NCBI GenBank assembly: GCA_910584955.1
Contig: CAJUDC010000041.1
Coordinates: 1-18,663, forward strand
From: an uncultured Paraprevotella sp.
GTDB lineage: Bacteria; Bacteroidota; Bacteroidia; Bacteroidales; Bacteroidaceae
Direction: 5' to 3'
Length of the DNA stretch: 18,663 nt
Positions 14,685 to 18,663 of this stretch are shown piece by piece. Both the position numbers and the translations under genes were made by a program. Below the pieces are notes generated by a model. It did not search any database. It worked only from the letters and a program-made list of their open reading frames with translations, and was not told where the DNA came from. How positions within the stretch are numbered: the first letter of the stretch is position 1; each line of letters begins with the position of its first letter.

Positions 14685-14735
14685 AAAAAACATCCCGAAT
14701 CCGGCTTCTTCAAGAGAAAGCCGGTATTCGGGATG
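14685..14735 (-). terminator. Intrinsic terminator of the GH51 gene
   Basis: CATCCCGAAT-CCGGCTT (14691-14707) pairs with 14718-14735 with a single bulged base, around a 10-base loop. Read on the minus strand, the stem is followed directly by six T residues (14685-14690). It lies 27 bases after the GH51 stop and is oriented for that gene. Confidence 0.85.
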
Positions 14736-14761
14736 ATGTTCAAATAGCGTGTTTGTGTGGT

Positions 14762-16756
14762 TTACATCTTGACTTTGTAGACCACGAAATTCTTGCCGTC
14801 TACGGTCGTGTTGATAGCGTTTCCGTCGAGGGTGACGAAGCCGTCTACGGGCACGATGGCATTCGGTTGGTTTACGGTGTTGTCCAGATCGTAGTCGCTG
14901 CAATTCAGTGTGAGGGTCTGTGCCGTGGCCGGTGCTTTCTTCAAGCCTTCGAGCCGGATACATACGCTCTGGGCCTTGTCGGTGGTGTTGATCACCTTTA
15001 CGATATATTCCTGTGTGTTCTTGTCCCATACGGCACTGGCAAACAGGCCGTCTTCTCCTTTCGGGGTGGGCGTGGACAAGGCAGTGGCCAGCACGTGTGT
15101 GCCTTTGTTCATGGCATACATCTGCTGCACGTAGTAGCTGGCTGTCTTGGCACAGCGCAGGTTGTCAAACCAGATCATGTCCGGGCGCCATTGCCAGCCG
15201 TCGACGTGGGCGAACAGGGGGGCATAGGTGGCCATTTGTACGATGTCGGCGTTTTTCTCCAGATTGGTCATGAAAGCGGCTTCGTAGATGGAGGCACCGG
15301 CATGGTTCCACTTCTTTCCCCGGTCGTGGCAGGCGTATTCGCCGGCAAATACCTTGGGACCGGTCCGGTCGTAATTGTCGTAGCGGTTCATGCTGTTCTT
15401 AAACCAGTCGATCGGGCGGTAGAAGTGCTCGTCCACCAGGTCGGCTTTCTGTTCCTTCATGGCTTTCCAACCCAGGTCGAAGTTTTTGCCTTCGGAGTCT
15501 GGACCCGATGTACCGATAAGTTGGATTTCGGGATGCGCCTTGCGCATGGCTTCTACAAAGGGTTTCAGCCGTTCGAAGTAGAATTCGCCCCATTGTTCGT
15601 TGCCGATGGCGAGGAATTTCATGTTGAAAGGTTTGGGATGTCCCATCTCGGCGCGTACTTTTCCCCATTTCGTATCGGTGCCTCCGTTGGCAAATTCCAC
15701 CAGATCCAGGCAGTCGTCGATGAACGGTTTCAGGGCTTCGGCCGTGCAGGCGGCGTGGGCACTTTCCTTGTCCCAGTTCTGATACTGGCATACCATACCC
15801 ACATTCAGCACGGGCAACGGCTCGGCTCCCACTTCTTCCGACAGCAGGAAGTATTCATAGAATCCCAGACCGTAGCTCTGGAAGTAGTCGGGGAAGAAAC
15901 GGTGGTTAAAGGTATATTCCCAACGGTTCTTGTTGAGCGGACGGTTTTCTACGGGGCCTACGGTGTTTTTCCACTGGTAGCGGTCGCCCATTTCCGTACC
16001 TTCCACGATACATCCGCCCGGGAAACGGAACACGCCCGGTTTCATGTCGTAAAGTGCTTGTGCCAGATCCTTGCGCATACCGTTTTCATGTCCCATCCAT
16101 GTATCTGTGGGGAAGAGCGATACGTGTTCCAGATCCACTTCGCCGGCACCGCCCGAGCGCTTGTTCATGTCAGCCAGAAAAATGCGTAGGTTGGCCTTGT
16201 CGATCGTGCGGTTGGATTTCATCACCACCTGGTATTTTTTCCATTCTTTCGAGTCGATTTTCAGCACGTGCTCCACGAACTGCTGGCGTTCGCCGTCGGT
16301 GCTTTGGTCGATGAACTGCACCAGCAGGTTCACCGGTGTGCCGTCCGGTACGCGTGCCCATACCGAGAAGCGGTAGTCGGCGTTCTTTTTCAGTCCGATA
16401 CCGAAGAATCCTTCGTTTTGAATACCGGTCCACTTGTCGGAGTGTCCGCTGCTGCTCAGTCGTACGTAGTGCGGATTCTTTTCAAAAGGACCGTCGTTTT
16501 TCAATGCTACATTGCCGAATACTTTCCAGCCCATGTAGTGGTCGGGATAGAATTCGAAAGAGCGGTTCTTGACGAGTTCGGCATAAAGACCGCCGTCGGC
16601 AGCGTAATTGATGTCTTCGAAAAACACGCCGTACATGGTGGGTTGCACGGCGGCGCCGAGCTTTTTGGTCTGTACGGTCACCGTGTTATCCTGTGCCGTG
16701 GCCGACAACCCGGAAGCCAGTAAGGCCGCACCCAGAAGCAGATGATGAATTTTCAT
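14762..16756 (-). CDS. GH51 alpha-L-arabinofuranosidase, exported
   Basis: A 664-residue glycoside hydrolase predicted to release terminal arabinofuranose from arabinan or arabinoxylan side chains. A signal peptide (MKIHHLLLGAALLASGLSATA, cut near 21) with no lipobox points to the periplasm. The front of the catalytic region (PTMYGVFFEDINYAADGGLYAEL) is followed by an inserted carbohydrate-binding-like beta domain at about 75-215. The barrel then resumes with FRFPGGCIVEG. The acid/base glutamate is E387 in IGNEQWGE and the likely nucleophile is E473 in FAGEYACH, the expected GH51 pair. The C-terminal beta domain ends in FVVYKVKM. The gene has its own promoter and terminator and no susC/susD, sensor or other hydrolase beside it. 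It therefore seems to stand outside a polysaccharide utilisation locus within this window. Family call is strong; substrate is by family only. Confidence 0.93.
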   Translation of the reverse strand: MKIHHLLLGAALLASGLSATAQDNTVTVQTKKLGAAVQPTMYGVFFEDINYAADGGLYAELVKNRSFEFYPDHYMGWKVFGNVALKNDGPFEKNPHYVRLSSSGHSDKWTGIQNEGFFGIGLKKNADYRFSVWARVPDGTPVNLLVQFIDQSTDGERQQFVEHVLKIDSKEWKKYQVVMKSNRTIDKANLRIFLADMNKRSGGAGEVDLEHVSLFPTDTWMGHENGMRKDLAQALYDMKPGVFRFPGGCIVEGTEMGDRYQWKNTVGPVENRPLNKNRWEYTFNHRFFPDYFQSYGLGFYEYFLLSEEVGAEPLPVLNVGMVCQYQNWDKESAHAACTAEALKPFIDDCLDLVEFANGGTDTKWGKVRAEMGHPKPFNMKFLAIGNEQWGEFYFERLKPFVEAMRKAHPEIQLIGTSGPDSEGKNFDLGWKAMKEQKADLVDEHFYRPIDWFKNSMNRYDNYDRTGPKVFAGEYACHDRGKKWNHAGASIYEAAFMTNLEKNADIVQMATYAPLFAHVDGWQWRPDMIWFDNLRCAKTASYYVQQMYAMNKGTHVLATALSTPTPKGEDGLFASAVWDKNTQEYIVKVINTTDKAQSVCIRLEGLKKAPATAQTLTLNCSDYDLDNTVNQPNAIVPVDGFVTLDGNAINTTVDGKNFVVYKVKM

Positions 16757-16807
16757 GGTCAGTTGTTTGTTGTTTATAAATTAAGATAATTAAAATTGTT
16801 CTGCGGG

Positions 16808-16839
16808 TAAAATTAGGTATAATCCCTTAATCTTGCAAA
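16808..16839 (-). promoter_or_regulatory. Promoter of the GH51 gene (TTTG-N20-TAATTTTA)
   Basis: On the minus strand TTTG (16839-16836) is followed after 20 bases by TAATTTTA (16815-16808). That is a -33 box at ideal spacing and a -7 box with one deviation (final A for G). A leader of about 45 nt, AT-rich, leads to the ATG at 16756. Confidence 0.7.
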
Positions 16840-17050
16840 GAAAAAGAAAGAATAATTGTAAAAACGCCCTTTAATAGAACGCTTGGGAAGGGGATGGATT
16901 CGAGGCGGCTGAGCCTAAGCCATCCGAAAAAATCGAAGGGTGGATTGCGGTAGGGCGGATGCCCGCGTCCGTATACCTGTCGTGTCCTGCCAGTTTGGAA
17001 AGACAGTTACGGGTATCAATCTGTTCAACCGGACGAAAGAATAAATTCAG
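16840..17050. other. Non-coding gap between GH51 promoter and permease terminator
   Basis: No gene is supported in these 211 bases. GGATGG (16892) can pair with CCATCC (16921) around an inner AGGC...GCCT, giving a possible small stem-loop. Beyond that nothing was recognised. Confidence 0.5.
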
Positions 17051-17097
17051 GCCTATCCGAAAAGCGCTTTTCGAATACAAGCGCTTTTCGGACAGGC
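17051..17097 (-). terminator. Hairpin terminator after the permease gene
   Basis: Arms 17051-17069 and 17079-17097 are complementary except at one position, with a 9-base loop. The exception is an A-C mismatch in + strand RNA but a G-U pair in minus-strand RNA. Together with the position 10 bases after the permease stop, this points to use on the minus strand. The tail is T-rich (GAATTTATTCTTT) and not a pure T run. Confidence 0.7.
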
Positions 17098-17107
17098 TCG
17101 TGTAGTC

Positions 17108-18663
17108 TTATTGAAAAGGATACAGCAACGGAAGTACCAGTACCATGACAACGCCCAGTATGATTTGCAGAGGCAGTCCCACTTTCACGTAATCCATGAA
17201 AGTGTAGTTGCCTGCCGGCATAACCAAGGCATTGGGAGGGGTGGAGAAGGGTGATGCGAAACACATGCTGGCGGCTACGGTGACGGCAAACAGAAACGGG
17301 TAGGCACTCACGCCGAGTTCCGTGGCTGTGCGCAGGGCGATGGGAGCCAGCAGTACGGCGGTGGCCGTGTTGCTGATAAACATAGTCATCAGTGAGGTGG
17401 TGAAATAGATTCCGCCCAGCAAGGCATACGGTCCGTAATTGCCCAGCAGGTCGATAAGGCCTTGCGAGATGTATGACGAGGCACCGGTCTTTTCCAGGGC
17501 CAGCGACATGGGCATCATGCCGGCAATCAGTACGATACTTTCCCAGTTGATGGTTTTGTAGGCGGCTTCTACATTGCGGAAACAGCCCGTGACGACCATC
17601 AGCAGCCCGGCAATGATGACGGCTGTGACGGGAGCTACGGGGATGGAGTCGAACACCATCAGACAGATCATTAATCCCATGATCACAGCGGCCAGCGGAG
17701 CCTTGTAATCCAGCGTGACGCGGGCGGCGTCTTCCAACGGCTGGCCCAATACCACCCATTCTTCCTCCTGCCCGCCCAGGCGTGCGATGTTGGCCCATGT
17801 GCCTTGTACCAGCAGGACGTCACCGGCGGCGAGTTGCACCTCTTTCAGGTCCTCGCGGATGTATTCGCCTTTTCGTTTCACTCCCAATACGTTGATGCTG
17901 AACTTCGGCCGCAGTTCGGAATCCTTCACCGTGCGGTTGATAAGCTGGGAAGAGGAGCGGATCAGCAGTTCTGCCATTCCAATATCGTAGAAATCCAGAT
18001 TCTTGCCTTGGTGGTGTGACTGTGGCAGGGCATAATCTTTCGAAAAGCGGTTGACATCCGTTTCTCGTCCGATGACAAACAGTTTGTCGCCGGCCTGCAA
18101 GGGGACGTCGGCTCCGGCCAATAGCTGGCTGACTTGCTTGAGAATCTTCGGTCCCGATTTGTTCTCCCTTCTCACTTCCAGTATCGACAGGCCGTAATGG
18201 TTGCGTATATCCAGATCGGCAGCCGTTTTGGAGATGAGGCGCGAGCCGGTCGGAACCTCCAATACGAACAGGTTCTCCTCGAGTTGGTATTCCGCTACCA
18301 GCTCGTTCAGGCTTTTATGTTTCTTTTTCTTTTTCTGCTGTTTCCCTTTGCCGGAGAAGAACAGACGGGTGAGCGGCATCAGCACCAGAATGCCGACAGT
18401 GACACAAACCAAGCCGACGGGGAGGAAAGAGAAGAATGACAGCGGTTTGTAGCCGGCATTCACCAGCGCATCCTGAATAACGAGGTTGGGAGGAGTTCCG
18501 ATGAGTGTCATCATACCTCCCATACTGCTGGCGAAGGCCAGCGGCATCAACAGACGGCTGGCATTCATGTTGGCGCCGGCCGCCAGGCTCACCACAATGG
18601 GCATCATCAACGCAACCGTGCCCGTGTTGCTCACAAAGGCCCCTATGGCAGCCGTGCAGAGGA
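17108..18663 (-). CDS. SLC13/DASS-type permease with two TrkA-C domains, 5' end missing
   Basis: The frame is open to the window edge, giving 517 C-terminal residues. The GTG at 18634 is internal, since LCTAAIGAF precedes it and completes a family motif. The DASS signature appears twice, as expected of the inverted-repeat fold: AFVSNTGTVALMMP with IGTPPNLVIQ near the front, and FISNTATAVLLAP with FSTPPNALVM near the end. Between them a basic linker (KGKQQKKKKKHK) leads to two TrkA-C/RCK-C-like units. One is around ENLFVLEVPTGSRLISKTAADL to LQAGDKLFVIG. The other is around IGMAELLIRSSSQLINRTV to LAAGDVLLVQG. The domain order recalls SAC1-like sulfate or anion permeases, but the substrate cannot be read from sequence. 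Sodium dependence is family knowledge only. A hairpin terminator follows the stop. Confidence 0.9.
   Translation of the reverse strand, partial: LCTAAIGAFVSNTGTVALMMPIVVSLAAGANMNASRLLMPLAFASSMGGMMTLIGTPPNLVIQDALVNAGYKPLSFFSFLPVGLVCVTVGILVLMPLTRLFFSGKGKQQKKKKKHKSLNELVAEYQLEENLFVLEVPTGSRLISKTAADLDIRNHYGLSILEVRRENKSGPKILKQVSQLLAGADVPLQAGDKLFVIGRETDVNRFSKDYALPQSHHQGKNLDFYDIGMAELLIRSSSQLINRTVKDSELRPKFSINVLGVKRKGEYIREDLKEVQLAAGDVLLVQGTWANIARLGGQEEEWVVLGQPLEDAARVTLDYKAPLAAVIMGLMICLMVFDSIPVAPVTAVIIAGLLMVVTGCFRNVEAAYKTINWESIVLIAGMMPMSLALEKTGASSYISQGLIDLLGNYGPYALLGGIYFTTSLMTMFISNTATAVLLAPIALRTATELGVSAYPFLFAVTVAASMCFASPFSTPPNALVMPAGNYTFMDYVKVGLPLQIILGVVMVLVLPLLYPFQ

Overview
The window looks like a chromosomal segment from a member of the order Bacteroidales, probably a gut commensal of the Bacteroidaceae/Prevotellaceae type. 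The evidence is the Bacteroidales-style cell-shape cluster placed directly after a purH-type gene, the metF-holB-ricT-gldH cluster, proteins with the 'Fibrobacter succinogenes major paralogous domain' (FISUMP), and TAnnTTTG-type -7 promoter elements. I do not assign a genus. Identifications rest on reading translated motifs; no database search was run.

Left part (1-3217, + strand): an accessory surface-protein locus. It holds the 3' part of a one-domain FISUMP gene cut by the window edge, then a small exported protein with a T9SS-like C-terminal tail. That gene overlaps by 4 nt a 554-residue exported protein with two FISUMP domains around an Fn3-like domain. The two FISUMP genes share a 226-bp block that differs at one base and then diverge, so the locus looks recently duplicated or recombining. 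A long hairpin terminator (3262-3317) closes it. About 540 bp of non-coding, inverted-repeat-bearing DNA follows.

Centre left (3856-10258, + strand): a housekeeping operon for cell elongation. A TATCTTTG -7 element precedes purH, which here encodes only the IMP cyclohydrolase domain. mreB, mreC, mreD, mrdA (PBP2) and rodA follow with gaps of 47, 30, 5 and 11 nt and a final 20-nt overlap. Together they encode the actin-like scaffold, its membrane partners, and the transpeptidase/glycosyltransferase pair of the elongasome.

Centre right (10255-14257, - strand): metF, holB, ricT and gldH are transcribed toward the shape operon. Spacing is tight (5 nt, 17 nt, 4-nt overlap), and the -7 element that fixes the metF start is visible. 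The last stop of this operon overlaps the rodA stop by 4 nt, so the two operons converge with no intergenic terminator.

Right part (14462-18663): a cluster of short GAGCA/TGCTC repeats, then a single GH51 alpha-L-arabinofuranosidase gene (- strand) with a good Bacteroidetes promoter and its own terminator. Last is a 5'-truncated SLC13/DASS-type permease with two TrkA-C-like domains in its central loop. No tRNA, rRNA, CRISPR array, transposase, integrase or reverse transcriptase was seen.
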